A stretch of DNA of 64,000 nucleotides from VXNF01 sp964291305 (GTDB taxonomy: Bacteria; Actinomycetota; Acidimicrobiia; Acidimicrobiales; CATQHL01): positions 2,108,001 through 2,172,000 of the forward strand of contig OZ219783.1 of the NCBI GenBank assembly GCA_964291305.2, read 5' to 3'. Every line of letters begins with the position of its first letter. Within the stretch, counting starts at the first letter, position 1. Made by a program: the position numbers and the translations under genes. Shown here in pieces: positions 24,503 through 34,300 of the stretch. The notes under the pieces were generated by a model. The model was not told the DNA's origin and ran no database searches. It worked only from the letters and a program-made list of their open reading frames with translations.

Positions 24503-25461
24503 GGGAGGACCTCCGGGTTAGCAATGTGGACCGGGCGTTGGCCGTTGATTAGCCGCCGCAGATCACTGGCGATCATCAACGCCTGAACCTGCTCGGTGTG
24601 GTAGCTGGCCCCACCAATGTGCGGTGTCAGCACAACGTCGTCCCGCTCGCAGAGCGGATGTCCCTCAGGCAACTGCTCACCTTCGAAGTGGTCAATCCCG
24701 CAACCATTCAGGTGTCCGGATTCCAGCGCTTTCACCAGGGCGGCAAGATCGTGCAATACCGCTCTAGCGGTGTTGAGGTAAATAGCCCCCGGCCGCATGG
24801 CGGCGAACTGCGCTGCGCCCATCATGTGCACGGTCTCAGCACTCGGCGGCGCGTGCAGCGACACAATGTCGGCTTCGGCCAGCAACTCTGCAAAACTGTG
24901 CGTCGCCACCTCAACATACGGGTCGTGCGAAATCACGTGTAGGCCAAGACCTTCCATCCGTCGGCGCACCGCCCGGCCCACCGCACCCAAGCCAACTATC
25001 CCAAAGGTTCGCCCTGCTAGGAGTTCGCTACGGTAGCGCTGGTAAGGCAACGTCTCGGTAAAGACTCGCCCGGTGCGCACGTCGCGGTCGGCGGGAATTA
25101 TCCACCGGTTCACAGCAAACAGCAGCGCCACAGTTAGCTCGGCCACGGCCTCTGCGTTACGCCCCGGGGTGTGCAGCACCGGTATGCCAGCAGCGGTAGC
25201 CGCAGCTACATCCACGTTGGATGGATCGCCGCGGGCAGCCACTATGGCCTTCAGCGGCAGATCCATCACCGGGCCGCTGCAGAAATCGGCCTCACAGATC
25301 AGCAAGTCGGCACCCAACTCGGCTAGTCGGCTGGCTAGCCGGGGCGGGTCGTAGAGGCGGATAGGGACGTAATCCAGCCAGGGCTCGTAGACCACCTCGC
25401 ACAACTGCTGCAAGTCCTCGAAGCCACACCCGCCCAGCGGAGCCGTGACGAACGCCCTCAA
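24499..25461 (-). CDS. D-2-hydroxyacid dehydrogenase (NAD-binding)
   Basis: A 320-residue enzyme of the D-isomer-specific 2-hydroxyacid dehydrogenase family. The NAD fold is FGIVGLGAVGRAVRRRMEGL near 150-169. IVSLHAPPSAETVHMMGAAQ and YLNTARAVLHDLAALVKALE carry the substrate Arg. The Glu and His lie in CGIDHFEGEQLPEGHPL and VLTPHIGGAS near 283. The start appears to be TTG at 25461 (LRAFVTAPLGGCGF), a rare but acceptable start; 21 bp separate it from the upstream gene's stop. The substrate is unknown. Co-transcription with a class II aldolase suggests a sugar-acid path. Confidence 0.86.
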   Translation of the reverse strand: MRAFVTAPLGGCGFEDLQQLCEVVYEPWLDYVPIRLYDPPRLASRLAELGADLLICEADFCSGPVMDLPLKAIVAARGDPSNVDVAAATAAGIPVLHTPGRNAEAVAELTVALLFAVNRWIIPADRDVRTGRVFTETLPYQRYRSELLAGRTFGIVGLGAVGRAVRRRMEGLGLHVISHDPYVEVATHSFAELLAEADIVSLHAPPSAETVHMMGAAQFAAMRPGAIYLNTARAVLHDLAALVKALESGHLNGCGIDHFEGEQLPEGHPLCERDDVVLTPHIGGASYHTEQVQALMIASDLRRLINGQRPVHIANPEVLP

Positions 25462-25482
25462 ACCAGCTCCCGGAAACTCTGG

Positions 25483-26187
25483 CTATCCCTCGCCGAGCCG
25501 CGACGGGTGGCGATAGAGCCGGCGGGCAAGGCGGTCGGCCCCCGAGTCGAAGCCCGGTAGCTGCATTGGGTAGCTGCCGGCGCGCTCCACGACGAGGTCT
25601 CGTACCAAGTCCTCCACCTCGCCCCAGGTGGCGGCACGAAGCCCGGGCAGGTGCCGGTTGTAGGGCGCGTCGAAGATAATCACCGTGTTCTCTTTGGCCC
25701 GCAAGTCCACAATGTTGTGCGGGGCGTCCTCTACGAAGGCGTGTGCCCCCACTGAGGACTTAGCGGCGATAAAGCAGAGGTCCCGATAAGGGATGCGAGC
25801 CTCATCTAACCACTCTACGGTGTCGCGGGCAGCCACCGCGTGCCCCCAGTTGACATAAAGCCGGTGGGTGACGATGCGTATCCAGACACCAGCATCGGAA
25901 AGCCGCCAGAGGCTCTCCGCCGCGCCAGGGATTTTGTCCATGTTGCGTAGCAGGCCGCGCTCCAGCACGGCGTGACGGTGCAACTCGTCGAACTCGTCCT
26001 CGCTCCTGATACCCCACTCTTCACATCCCCAGGACACCTCGGTGGTTAGCGACTCCAGCGGGACGCCCTTGCGTTCGGCCACGATCCGGCGAAACGAACC
26101 CATGTAGTCACCACAGACGCCGTCGAGGTCGACGCCCAGAACGAATTGCTCGTCGGCTTGATCGTTCGTCTGATCTTCTGCGCTCAT
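25483..26187 (-). CDS. HAD-fold 5'(3')-deoxyribonucleotidase-like phosphatase
   Basis: A 234-residue protein starting at MSAEDQTNDQ. FVLGVDLDGVCGDYMGSFRR near residues 15-34 is the HAD nucleophile motif DxDGV. VWIRIVTHRLY near 105 is the motif II region. HAFVEDAPHNIVDLRAKENT near 149-168 carries the acidic motif. The overall pattern resembles the cytosolic 5'(3')-deoxyribonucleotidase (NT5C) group. It sits beside the deoxyribose genes, and dephosphorylation of deoxynucleotides upstream of DeoC is plausible. The frame is open further upstream to 26319, but that part overlaps the 3' end of the neighbour's coding sequence and is not needed. Confidence 0.75.
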   Translation of the reverse strand: MSAEDQTNDQADEQFVLGVDLDGVCGDYMGSFRRIVAERKGVPLESLTTEVSWGCEEWGIRSEDEFDELHRHAVLERGLLRNMDKIPGAAESLWRLSDAGVWIRIVTHRLYVNWGHAVAARDTVEWLDEARIPYRDLCFIAAKSSVGAHAFVEDAPHNIVDLRAKENTVIIFDAPYNRHLPGLRAATWGEVEDLVRDLVVERAGSYPMQLPGFDSGADRLARRLYRHPSRLGEG

Positions 26188-26263
26188 ATTGATGGCATGT
26201 TTGCGCAGGGTATAACTCTCGGGCGCGGCAGGTAAAGCAGCGGAATTCTCTGCACGATACGGC

Positions 26264-27160
26264 TCAGCGGCCTTTGGGGTGCCACACCGTCTTGTACTCA
26301 CAGAAAGCGGAGATGGCATACGGGCTCTGCGCCGACGAATCTAACCAACAGCGCTCTTTTTGCGAAGCGTTTACCACCCGAGTCACGGTTTCCGCCGCTA
26401 GCCGCTCGGCCTCGGCCGCTAGTTCGTCGCCGGCGTCGGCCGCCGATTCGCAACCGGTCAGATCTATGCAGTCCACGTCGCCGTGGCCAGCCAAGGCCCG
26501 AACTAGCGATGCCCGCTGCCCAGTGAGGATGTTCACCACACCGGCGGGTACGTCGCTAGTGGCCAGGATCTCCGCCAGCGTCACCGCTACCAGCGGGAAA
26601 CGCTCACCGGCCAGCACCACGGCGGCGTTTCCCGGCACCATCGCCGGGGCGAGACGAGACACGAGCCCCAGCAGCGGCGCCTGGTCAGGGGCGGCGAGGC
26701 CTACAACCCCCATAGGCTCGGGAATCGTGAAGTTGAAATATGGCCCGGCCACAGGATTCGCCCCGCCCAAGACTTGAGGGTACTTGTCGCACCAACCGGC
26801 GTACCAAACCCAGCGGTCCACTGCCACGTCCACCTCGGCGGCCGGATCTATGGCCGCCTCGCCGCCAGCGACAGCCCGAGCTAGTTCGTCTATCAACTCG
26901 GCACGGCGGCTGTTAGCGACCTCCGCTATCCGATACAAAATCTGGCCTCGGTTGTAAGCGGTGCGGGCCGCCCAAGCCGCCTGCGCGCCGCGTGCCACGC
27001 GCACGGCGTCGCGCACGTCTTTACGCGACCCGGCTACGGCGTGGGCTAGCAACTCGCCGGCTGCCGAGCAGGCCGGATACGAGCGACCCGACTCTGAGCG
27101 CACGAAGGCACCGCCCACGTACATCTTGTAGGTCTTGGGGACCCCGAGAGGATCACTCAT
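26264..27160 (-). CDS. Truncated aldehyde dehydrogenase-like protein lacking the catalytic domain
   Basis: A 298-residue protein with only the N-terminal cofactor-binding half of an ALDH. It has MYVGGAFVRSESGRSYPACS near 13-32, WAARTAYNRGQILYRIAEVA, IPEPMGVVGLAAPDQAPLLG near 142-161 and VVNILTGQRASLVRALAGHG. Both the Glu of ELGG and the nucleophile Cys are missing, and the C-terminus is unrelated-looking (ERCWLDSSAQSPYAISAFCE). The reading frame is clean, so this is not obviously a decayed gene. It sits 5 nt downstream of a full ALDH and DeoC; similar DeoC-ALDH-short ALDH trios are known in actinobacteria. A regulatory or partner subunit role for the full enzyme is inferred. Confidence 0.75.
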   Translation of the reverse strand: MSDPLGVPKTYKMYVGGAFVRSESGRSYPACSAAGELLAHAVAGSRKDVRDAVRVARGAQAAWAARTAYNRGQILYRIAEVANSRRAELIDELARAVAGGEAAIDPAAEVDVAVDRWVWYAGWCDKYPQVLGGANPVAGPYFNFTIPEPMGVVGLAAPDQAPLLGLVSRLAPAMVPGNAAVVLAGERFPLVAVTLAEILATSDVPAGVVNILTGQRASLVRALAGHGDVDCIDLTGCESAADAGDELAAEAERLAAETVTRVVNASQKERCWLDSSAQSPYAISAFCEYKTVWHPKGR

Positions 27161-27165
27161 CGCAG

Positions 27166-28719
27166 CTATCCCTGTAGTTCCAAGTACGGCAACAAGCCCT
27201 GGCGACCACCCTCGCGCCCGAAGCCGCTCTCGCGGTAGCCGCCAAACGGGCTGGCCGGGTCGAAACGATTGAAGGTGTTAGCCCACACCACCCCAGCCTG
27301 CATCCGCTCGGCCATCCAGAGGATCCGGGAACCCTTCTCGGTCCAGATACCCGCCGAGAGGCCGTAGGAGGTGTTGTTGGCTTTTGCGACCGCCTCGTCG
27401 GCGGTGCGGAACGTCAGCACCGAAAGCACCGGACCAAAGATCTCCTCCCGGGCGATCCGATGCGACGGCGAAACGTCGCAGAAGAGCGTCGGCGGGAAGA
27501 ACCAGCCCTCCTCGGGCAGACTGCAAGAGGGCTGATAACACTCAGCACCCTGCTCCAACCCGGAGGTCACCAGCTCGCTGATCTTCTGTAGCTGGGCAGC
27601 TGAGTTGATGGCCCCGATGTCGGTGTTCTTATCCAGCGGGTCGCCGACCAGGAGCGTGTCCATACGGCGGCGCAGCTTGGAGACCACCACGTCGGCCACG
27701 CTTTCCTGCACCAGCAGGCGCGAACCAGCGCAGCACACCTGACCTTGGTTGAAGTAGATGCCGTTGACGATGCCCTCGGTGACCTGATCCAGCGCCGCGT
27801 CCCCAAAAATGATGTTGGCGGCCTTGCCGCCGAGTTCCAGCGTGAGCCGCCGGCCAGTACCGGCCAGGGTGCTCTGAATCTCCTTGCCCACCGCCGTAGA
27901 GCCAGTAAAGGCCACCTTGTCAACACCCGGATGCCCCACCGTGGCGGCACCTGTAGCGCCGTCGCCGGTGACTATGTTGACCACCCCCGGCGGCAAATCG
28001 GCGTCGCGCAGTACTTCAGTCAGCAGCAACGCCGTCAGCGGCGTGGTCTCGGCTGGCTTCAACACGACGGTGTTGCCGGCCGCTAGCGCGGGAGCCAGCT
28101 TCCAGGCAGCCATTAGCAGCGGGAAGTTCCAAGGGATGACCTGGCCCACCACCCCCACCGGGTACGCCTGGGCGCCGGCGAAGGCGTAATCCAGTTTGTC
28201 GGCCCAGCCGGCGTGGTGGAAAAAGTGCGCAGCCGCTAGCGGCAGATCGACATCGCGCGACTCCTTGATGGGCTTGCCCCCATCGAGGGTCTCCAACACG
28301 GCGAACTCCCTTGAACGCTCCTGCAACAGCCGAGCGATCCGGTAGAGGTAGCGAGCCCGCACTTTCCCCGGCAGGTCACGCCAGCAGGACTCGTAGGCCT
28401 CCCGGGCGGCCAGCACTGCCCGGTCCACATCCGCAGGACCCCCAACAGAGAAGTTCGCCAGCGTCTGGCCGGTAGCAGGGTTGACCGTAGGTGCCATTTG
28501 TTCGCTGCGGGCCGGCATCATCTCGCCGCCAATGAACAGGCCGTACTCCCCGTCGATGCGCACCAGGTCGGTGCTCTCCGGTGCTGGGGCATAAGCACCC
28601 GGTCCGAAGTCAGCCAGGTCGGCTAACGCCGTCTCGTGCTCGTGCTGCTCAACCTGCCCAGGCTCGCCATTCCCAGGCCCGGAAATGGTCTTGGGATGCT
28701 CTTCGTCGCTGCGGCTCAC
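27166..28719 (-). CDS. Aldehyde dehydrogenase
   Basis: A 517-residue ALDH beginning at GTG 28719 (VSRSDEEHPKTI), just after the deoC stop. VGQVIPWNFPLLMAAWKLAP near 190 is the N-terminal substrate/cofactor region and NTVVLKPAETTPLTA follows. The general-base Glu lies in LTLELGGKAANIIFG near 293, and the Cys pair in NQGQVCCAGSRLLV near 326. EEIFGPVLSVLTF and the C-terminal SPFGGYRESGFGREGG complete the fold. The N-terminal 40 residues are acidic and variable. With DeoC upstream it probably oxidises the acetaldehyde released from deoxyribose phosphate (inference from context). Confidence 0.88.
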   Translation of the reverse strand: MSRSDEEHPKTISGPGNGEPGQVEQHEHETALADLADFGPGAYAPAPESTDLVRIDGEYGLFIGGEMMPARSEQMAPTVNPATGQTLANFSVGGPADVDRAVLAAREAYESCWRDLPGKVRARYLYRIARLLQERSREFAVLETLDGGKPIKESRDVDLPLAAAHFFHHAGWADKLDYAFAGAQAYPVGVVGQVIPWNFPLLMAAWKLAPALAAGNTVVLKPAETTPLTALLLTEVLRDADLPPGVVNIVTGDGATGAATVGHPGVDKVAFTGSTAVGKEIQSTLAGTGRRLTLELGGKAANIIFGDAALDQVTEGIVNGIYFNQGQVCCAGSRLLVQESVADVVVSKLRRRMDTLLVGDPLDKNTDIGAINSAAQLQKISELVTSGLEQGAECYQPSCSLPEEGWFFPPTLFCDVSPSHRIAREEIFGPVLSVLTFRTADEAVAKANNTSYGLSAGIWTEKGSRILWMAERMQAGVVWANTFNRFDPASPFGGYRESGFGREGGRQGLLPYLELQG

Positions 28720-28723
28720 CGGC

Positions 28724-29722
28724 TCACACCACCGTCTTATCTGGGCGTGGATAGCGGCCCGTGCCCAGCCGATCCAGCTGCAGCAACACATCGTTCAGCA
28801 GGCTGGAGGCTCCGATACGGAACAGCTCGGGGTGTAGCCACTGGCGCCCCAGCGTCTCGCTGACCACCACCAGATACTGCCAGGACTGCTTGGCCGTGCG
28901 AATACCCCCAGCCACCTTCAAGCCAACCGCGCGTCCCTCGGCGTCGGCGAAGTCTCTAATGGCCTCCGCCATGCACAAAGCCCCCGGCAGGGTGGCCGAA
29001 CTGCCGATCTTGCCGGTGGAAGTCTTAATGAAGTCGGCCCCCGCCGCCATCGCCAACATGGACGCCCTGCGCACCGCGTCGAAGGAGCCCAACTCGCCGA
29101 TCTCCAGAATCACCTTCAGATGCGCACCGCCGGCCGCCTGCTTGGAGGCAGCCACCTCGTCGAAGGTCTGCCGGTAGCGTCCGGCTAGGAAGGCCGAACG
29201 GTTCAGCACGATGTCGATCTCGTCGGCTCCGGCAGCTACCGCCTCGGTGATCTCGCTGAGTCGCACTTCTAGCGGCCCCAGCCCGGCAGGGAACGAACCC
29301 GCCACGCTGGCAACCCTTACCGATGTACCCGCTAGGGCATCAGCGGCAACACTCACCAACTCCGGATACACGCAAACCGCCGCAACCGGGGGCACTGCCG
29401 GGTCGTTCGGCTCGGGGCGCAGCGCCTTCGCACAGAGCGACAGCACCAACCCGGGCGTGTCAGCGCCTTCGAGGGTCGTGAGATCCATACAGCGCACCGC
29501 CAGCGTGAGGGCGGCACGCTTGGCCGTTGTCTTGATCGAACGTTTGGCTAGCCCGTCGGCCCGCTCGGTCAGCCCGACCGCGTCGGTGGGTGTTATCGGC
29601 AAGCCCAAGAAGGGCTGAGGCAGCGTGACGTCGTCGTTGTGGGGCGCGTTGTGGGGCGGGCGGATCTGCGAGCTAGTCGCCCGCGTGGCCAGGCTGTTCA
29701 CCCGCCTGACCTTAGAGCCCAC
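28724..29722 (-). CDS. deoC: Deoxyribose-phosphate aldolase
   Basis: A protein of up to 332 residues of the DeoC class I aldolase family. MDLTTLEGADTPGLVLSLCA near 79-98 is the N-terminal strand, AAVCVYPELVSVAA follows, and AGADEIDIVLNRSAFLAGRY carries the catalytic Asp. LKVILEIGELGS contains one conserved Lys, and GADFIKTSTGKIGSSATLPG carries the Schiff-base Lys. VGLKVAGGIRTAKQSWQYL closes the barrel. The enzyme splits 2-deoxyribose-5-phosphate into glyceraldehyde-3-phosphate and acetaldehyde. The start is uncertain: the frame opens at GTG 29722, the first 50 residues are not family-like, and an internal GTG is possible. Divergent from upp with an 81-bp gap, which suits a nucleoside-salvage locus. 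Confidence 0.88.
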   Translation of the reverse strand: MGSKVRRVNSLATRATSSQIRPPHNAPHNDDVTLPQPFLGLPITPTDAVGLTERADGLAKRSIKTTAKRAALTLAVRCMDLTTLEGADTPGLVLSLCAKALRPEPNDPAVPPVAAVCVYPELVSVAADALAGTSVRVASVAGSFPAGLGPLEVRLSEITEAVAAGADEIDIVLNRSAFLAGRYRQTFDEVAASKQAAGGAHLKVILEIGELGSFDAVRRASMLAMAAGADFIKTSTGKIGSSATLPGALCMAEAIRDFADAEGRAVGLKVAGGIRTAKQSWQYLVVVSETLGRQWLHPELFRIGASSLLNDVLLQLDRLGTGRYPRPDKTVV

Positions 29723-29803
29723 AGCACTACTTCGGACACTCCGAGAGATGGGCGCGGATATGGGGGCGGTCCGCTAGTGGCGCGCGCCCGAACCACATCG
29801 GGC

Positions 29804-30439
29804 ATGCTGAGGGTCGTGAACGTCACCATCATCGATCATCCACTGGTAGCTGAGAGGCTGACTCGGCTGCGTCGTACCGAGACGAAACGGGCCGGCTTCC
29901 GGCGCAACCTCGCCGAGCTGTCCACGTTCCTCGTCTACGAAGCGCTGAGAACTCAACCCGCTACAGCGGTGCACATTGACACCCCGATGGCGCCCTCCAC
30001 CGGTGTACAAATCACCGATCCGCCGCTGGTTGTGCCCGTGCTTCGTGCCGGACTGGGGATGCTCGACGCCACCCTGCAAATGCTGCCGAACGCCCGGGTG
30101 GGATTCGTGGGCGCCAAGCGCAACGAGGAAACCCTGCTACCAGACGCCTACGTAAACACCGTCCCCGAAGACCTAGAGGGGCATCCGGTGCTGGTGTTAG
30201 ACCCCATGCTGGCCACTGGCGGCTCGCTCATCCACACTTGCAGTCTGCTGGTGGATTCCAATGCCGGACCAATCACGGTGGTCTGCGTGCTGGCCGCCCC
30301 CGAAGGCATAGAGGCGTTCCGCGCTAAGGGCTTCGACGCTGAGATCTACACCGCGGCGGTGGACAGCCACCTGAACGAGGTGGCCTTCATCGTTCCGGGT
30401 CTCGGTGACGCCGGCGACCGGCAGTTCGGCTTGGCCTGA
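29804..30439 (+). CDS. upp: Uracil phosphoribosyltransferase
   Basis: A 211-residue enzyme. VTIIDHPLVAERLTRLRRTE is the family N-terminus, VVPVLRAGLGMLDATLQMLP near 80-99 lies in the core, and VLVLDPMLATGGSLIHTCSL near 130-149 is the PRPP-binding loop. VDSHLNEVAFIVPGLGDAGD binds uracil near the C-terminus. It makes UMP from uracil and PRPP in pyrimidine salvage. The ATG at 29804 (MLRVVNVT) and the GTG at 29816 are both possible; homologues usually begin near the second. Divergent from deoC, consistent with nucleoside salvage. Confidence 0.93.
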   Translation: MLRVVNVTIIDHPLVAERLTRLRRTETKRAGFRRNLAELSTFLVYEALRTQPATAVHIDTPMAPSTGVQITDPPLVVPVLRAGLGMLDATLQMLPNARVGFVGAKRNEETLLPDAYVNTVPEDLEGHPVLVLDPMLATGGSLIHTCSLLVDSNAGPITVVCVLAAPEGIEAFRAKGFDAEIYTAAVDSHLNEVAFIVPGLGDAGDRQFGLA

Positions 30440-30461
30440 GGCCGGCTACTCAGAGGGCGGG

Positions 30462-31187
30462 CTAACTGCTGGCGGTATGGGTCACGAACCAGCCGAAGAT
30501 GGGGTCGGGCTGGGGGAGCAACTCGGGGTGCCACTGGACTGCCACGACCGAGGCGTCGGCAGTCTCGATGCCTTCGATGGTGCCGTCTGGCGCCTCGCCG
30601 GTTATACGCAGGCCGGCACCTAGCTGGTCGACGGTTTGATGGTGCAGCGAATTGACCATCAGTGAGGTGCCGTAGACCTGCTCTAACAAAGAGCCCTGAG
30701 TGAGAACAACCTCGTGCTGTAAGCGATCGGGCGGCTCTTCGAACCGGCCGTGATTAGGGACATGTTGATGCAGGGTGCCGCCCCGCCACACGTTCACCAT
30801 TTGCAGCCCCCGGCAGATGGCCAACACCGGCACCTCGGCTGCCGCAGCTTCTTCGAGCAGTGCCAACTCGAACGCATCGCGTTCGGGCTCTATGTCCAGC
30901 AGGGCGGCGTCGGCCTCAGCACCATACAGCGCTGGATTCACGTCGGTGCCGCCGGGCAGCACGATGCCGTCGAGACGTTCCACGATCTGCTGAGGGTGGG
31001 TCTCCAGCGACAGCAAGACCGGCAGACCACCCGCCTCAGCTACCGCGCTGGCATAGTCCCGGAAGTAAATCTCCACATCCATTTGGGCCATAGTGGCCAG
31101 CAGCCCTTGCACACTCTCGGCCCGACAACGCCGACCCGGCACACCAATCAGCGGAGCGCTCCCCGAACCTTCAGCAGACGGCGACAT
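30462..31187 (-). CDS. Gamma-glutamyl-gamma-aminobutyrate hydrolase-like class I amidotransferase (peptidase C26)
   Basis: A 241-residue protein, if it starts at MSPSAEGSG; the frame is open to 31247. The fold shows VERLDGIVLPGGTDVNPALY near 67-86, the nucleophile in PVLAICRGLQMVNVWRGGTL near 120-139, VNSLHHQTVDQLG, and the His-Glu pair in VAVQWHPELLP. These are the triad residues of PuuD-like hydrolases that release glutamine- or glutamate-linked amines. It converges on upp with 22 bp between stops. The substrate is unknown and no other polyamine gene is near. Confidence 0.85.
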   Translation of the reverse strand: MSPSAEGSGSAPLIGVPGRRCRAESVQGLLATMAQMDVEIYFRDYASAVAEAGGLPVLLSLETHPQQIVERLDGIVLPGGTDVNPALYGAEADAALLDIEPERDAFELALLEEAAAAEVPVLAICRGLQMVNVWRGGTLHQHVPNHGRFEEPPDRLQHEVVLTQGSLLEQVYGTSLMVNSLHHQTVDQLGAGLRITGEAPDGTIEGIETADASVVAVQWHPELLPQPDPIFGWFVTHTASS

Positions 31188-31277
31188 CCCGGCTAAGTGT
31201 ACGGACACTCCAACGGGCACCGCAGCTAACCGGGGTTCACCCATCACCGACCTGAGCAGCGGGTCCGGTTTGTTTTC

Positions 31278-31340
31278 GCCGGTCTCGCTGCTCTTCGTTT
31301 CGGGGGTGTGGGTTAGTCGTCGTTGGTGATGGTGCCGGCG
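31278..31340. repeat. Shared 3' boundary sequence of the two Calx-beta genes, copy 1
   Basis: From GCCGGTCTCGCTGCTCTTCG through the stop codon and into the coding end, this stretch is identical to 39137-39199 apart from one or two bases. Upstream of 31278 and 39137 the sequences are unrelated. It marks the limit of a duplicated or recombined segment about 35 bp past the stop codons. Confidence 0.75.
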
Positions 31341-34300
31341 GCTGTGGCGCGTCGTTTGGTGTTGCCTTGGAAGTGCACGCGGTGGTCTGTGGTGGTCAGG
31401 TCGTGGAGTTCTAGGACTACTTTCTCGTCAGGTTCGGGGGTCGTGTCGCCTTTCACTATCACCGTCACCGTTTTCGACAGTGCCGCGCCAGTAGCGCCAG
31501 CCTCGAACGCCAAGGCCCGGTTAGCGAAATTCCCGAAATCATGATCGGGCTTATTCCGGCCGCCCGTAGCCGAGGGAACCCCAGGCGAAGAATTTCGTAT
31601 ATAAGCCCGCTTCGTGCCCTTAGCGAGACCCCAAGCCGTGACCCGCAACTCCACCCGAGCGTTCGGCGAGCCACTTAACCTGACCGTAAAGTTCATCGCA
31701 GTGTTACCACTATCCCCCTCGGTCACGCTCACATTCTCAACGCTGATCACATGCCCCACATCATTCTCATCATCATCGTCAATAATCGTGCCCTTGACTG
31801 TTAATTTCGTGTCTTTGCTAGAGAACATCACCCGATGATCCTCGCTTCGCAGGTTGTTCAACAACAACGTGAACGTCTCATCATCCTCATCCACCTGATC
31901 GCCAAGCACCGTCACAGTCACCGTCTTCGACAACGCCGCGCCAGTAGCACCAGCCTCGAACACGAACTTCCGACGCTGGAACGTCAAGAAATCCCGGCCC
32001 ACGCCACGACCCCCCTGAGCCTCATCACCCGCAAGCTTAGACCAAGCCGCGGCCTGAAACTCCACCTGATGACTAGGCGTAGCACTCAACGTCACAACGA
32101 AATCCATATTCTTACTACCACTATCCCCCTCGGTCACGCTCACATTCGTAGCACTGACCACATGCCCAGTATCCCCAGGACTGTCATCGTCAATAATCGT
32201 GCCCTTCACGGTTAATTTCGTGTCGTTGCTAGAGAACCTCACCCGAGAGTCACTAGACCGCAAATTGTTCAACAACAACGTGAACGTCTCATCATCCTCA
32301 TCCACCTCATCGCCGAGAATCTTCACAGTCACCGTCTTCGACAACGCCGCGCCAGTAGCACCAGCCTCGAACACGAACTTCCGACGCTGGAACGTCAAGA
32401 AATCCCGGCCCGCGCCACGACCCCCCTTAGCCTCATCACCCGCAGGCTTAGCCCAAGCCGCAGCCTGGAACTCCACCTGATGAGTCGGCGTACCACTCAA
32501 CGTCACAGTGAAAACCATGTCCTTGCTGCCACTATCCCCCTCAGACACGCTCACATTCTCAGCACTGACCACATGCCCAGCATCACCAGGACTGTCATCA
32601 TCAACGATCGTGCCCTTGACTTGTAATTTCGTGTCATTGCTAGAGAACCTCACCCGAGAATCCTCGCTTCGCAGGTTGTTCAACAACAACGTGAACGTCT
32701 CATCCTCCTCATCCACCTCATCGCCGAGAATCTTCACAGTCACAGTCTTAGACAAAGCCGCGCCAGAAGCACCAGCCTCGAACACGAACTTCCTACGCTG
32801 GAAGCCCAGGAAATCCCGGCCCGCGCCACGACCCCCCTTAGCCTCATCACCCGCAGGCTTAGCCCAAGCCGCAGCCTGGAACTCCACCTGATGAGTCGGC
32901 GTACCACTCAACCTCACAACAAAATCCATATTCTTACTACCACTATCACCCTCGGCCAAACTCACATTCGTAGCCGAAACAACCAAACCAGCCCCAACCT
33001 GACCACTACCCGGCTGAGAAGTAGACGAAGTCGGAGTAGTAACTGTACTAATAGTCGTCGATGTAGACGAAGTCGTAGTAGTCGTAGTAGTCGTAGTAGT
33101 CGTAGTAGTCGTAGTAGTCGTGGTAGTCGTAGTCGTGGTAGTAGTCGTAGTCGTGGTCGTAGTCGTAGTAGGCCGCATAACAGAAGCAGCCTTAGTCGTG
33201 AACCTCTTATACACGCTAGTACCCCAACCACTACAATCGCGACTGTAACCAGCCAAAATGATCTCGTACTCCTGGTTAGCAAACAAACCAGTAGCAGTAT
33301 AACTCGGATTACCCGAAGCTGTAGCCGCAACAAAGTCAGAGATACCAAAATTTGTAAAGGTCCTACCTCCTATAACCGGGGCAACGCGAACACTATAATT
33401 AATATCAGCACAGTCGCTATCCGCCAAACCAGGCCCCCAAGTAAGTACAGCCGAAGTACCATAAGGAACAACCGACAAATTCGTCGGCGGAGGAGTAGTA
33501 CCAGGCGGAAGAATAACCGTAGCCTTCACCGCATCCGTCTGCGGGCTATCACCGCCAGCATTCCGGGCCAACAACTGGAACCAATAACTCACACCACTAT
33601 GCAAGGGAAAAACCGTATACGAAACAGTATCAGCATCCGAACCCAGAACATCAGTCCAGGGCCCCCACTCATCTTGATTATCCTCTTTCTGACGATACAG
33701 ATACCCAGAAATCGAATCATCACCAGGATCAGACCACGACAACCTCACCGAGATATTCCCCGCCGCAACAGAAAAACCAGACGGCTGACCAGGCGCCGGA
33801 ATAGTAGTCGTAGTAGTCGTAGTAGTCGTAGTAGTCGTAGTAGTCGTAGTAGTCGTAGTAGTCGTAGTAGTCGTAGTAGTCGTAGTCGTAGGGGGTGGAG
33901 TAGTCACATTCGTAGTCGCCGTCACCTTATACAAAGACTTAGTCCACCACCCACAAGTACCCACAGTGTCCAACTTCACTTGATACTTAGTATCAGGCGT
34001 CAAACCAGTAGCCACAACACTATAAGGACCCGGCGGCGTAACATTCTTCACTCCCCCAATCGGACTGATATCAGTCTCAATGCCATCATCGGGATCAGCA
34101 AAAGCCTGAACCTCTACCTCATAACGCTTATGAGGACAACCAGGCGTCTGCGTCACCGCCGGCGTCCAAGAAACCTCAACCCAAGTACCATAAGGCGTAA
34201 CAGTAAAACCCGTAGGCAGAGCCGGCTTCCCAGACTGCGCCAAAGTCGTAGCCGTCGGGGGTGGAGTAGCCGCATTCGTAGTCGTAGTCGTAGTCGTAGG

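Noticed and set aside
33071..33171. Repeat array that might be taken for a CRISPR
   Set aside because: The unit is 3-6 bp, there are no spacers of constant length, and it is in frame as poly-Thr codons of gene C. No CRISPR array or cas gene is present.
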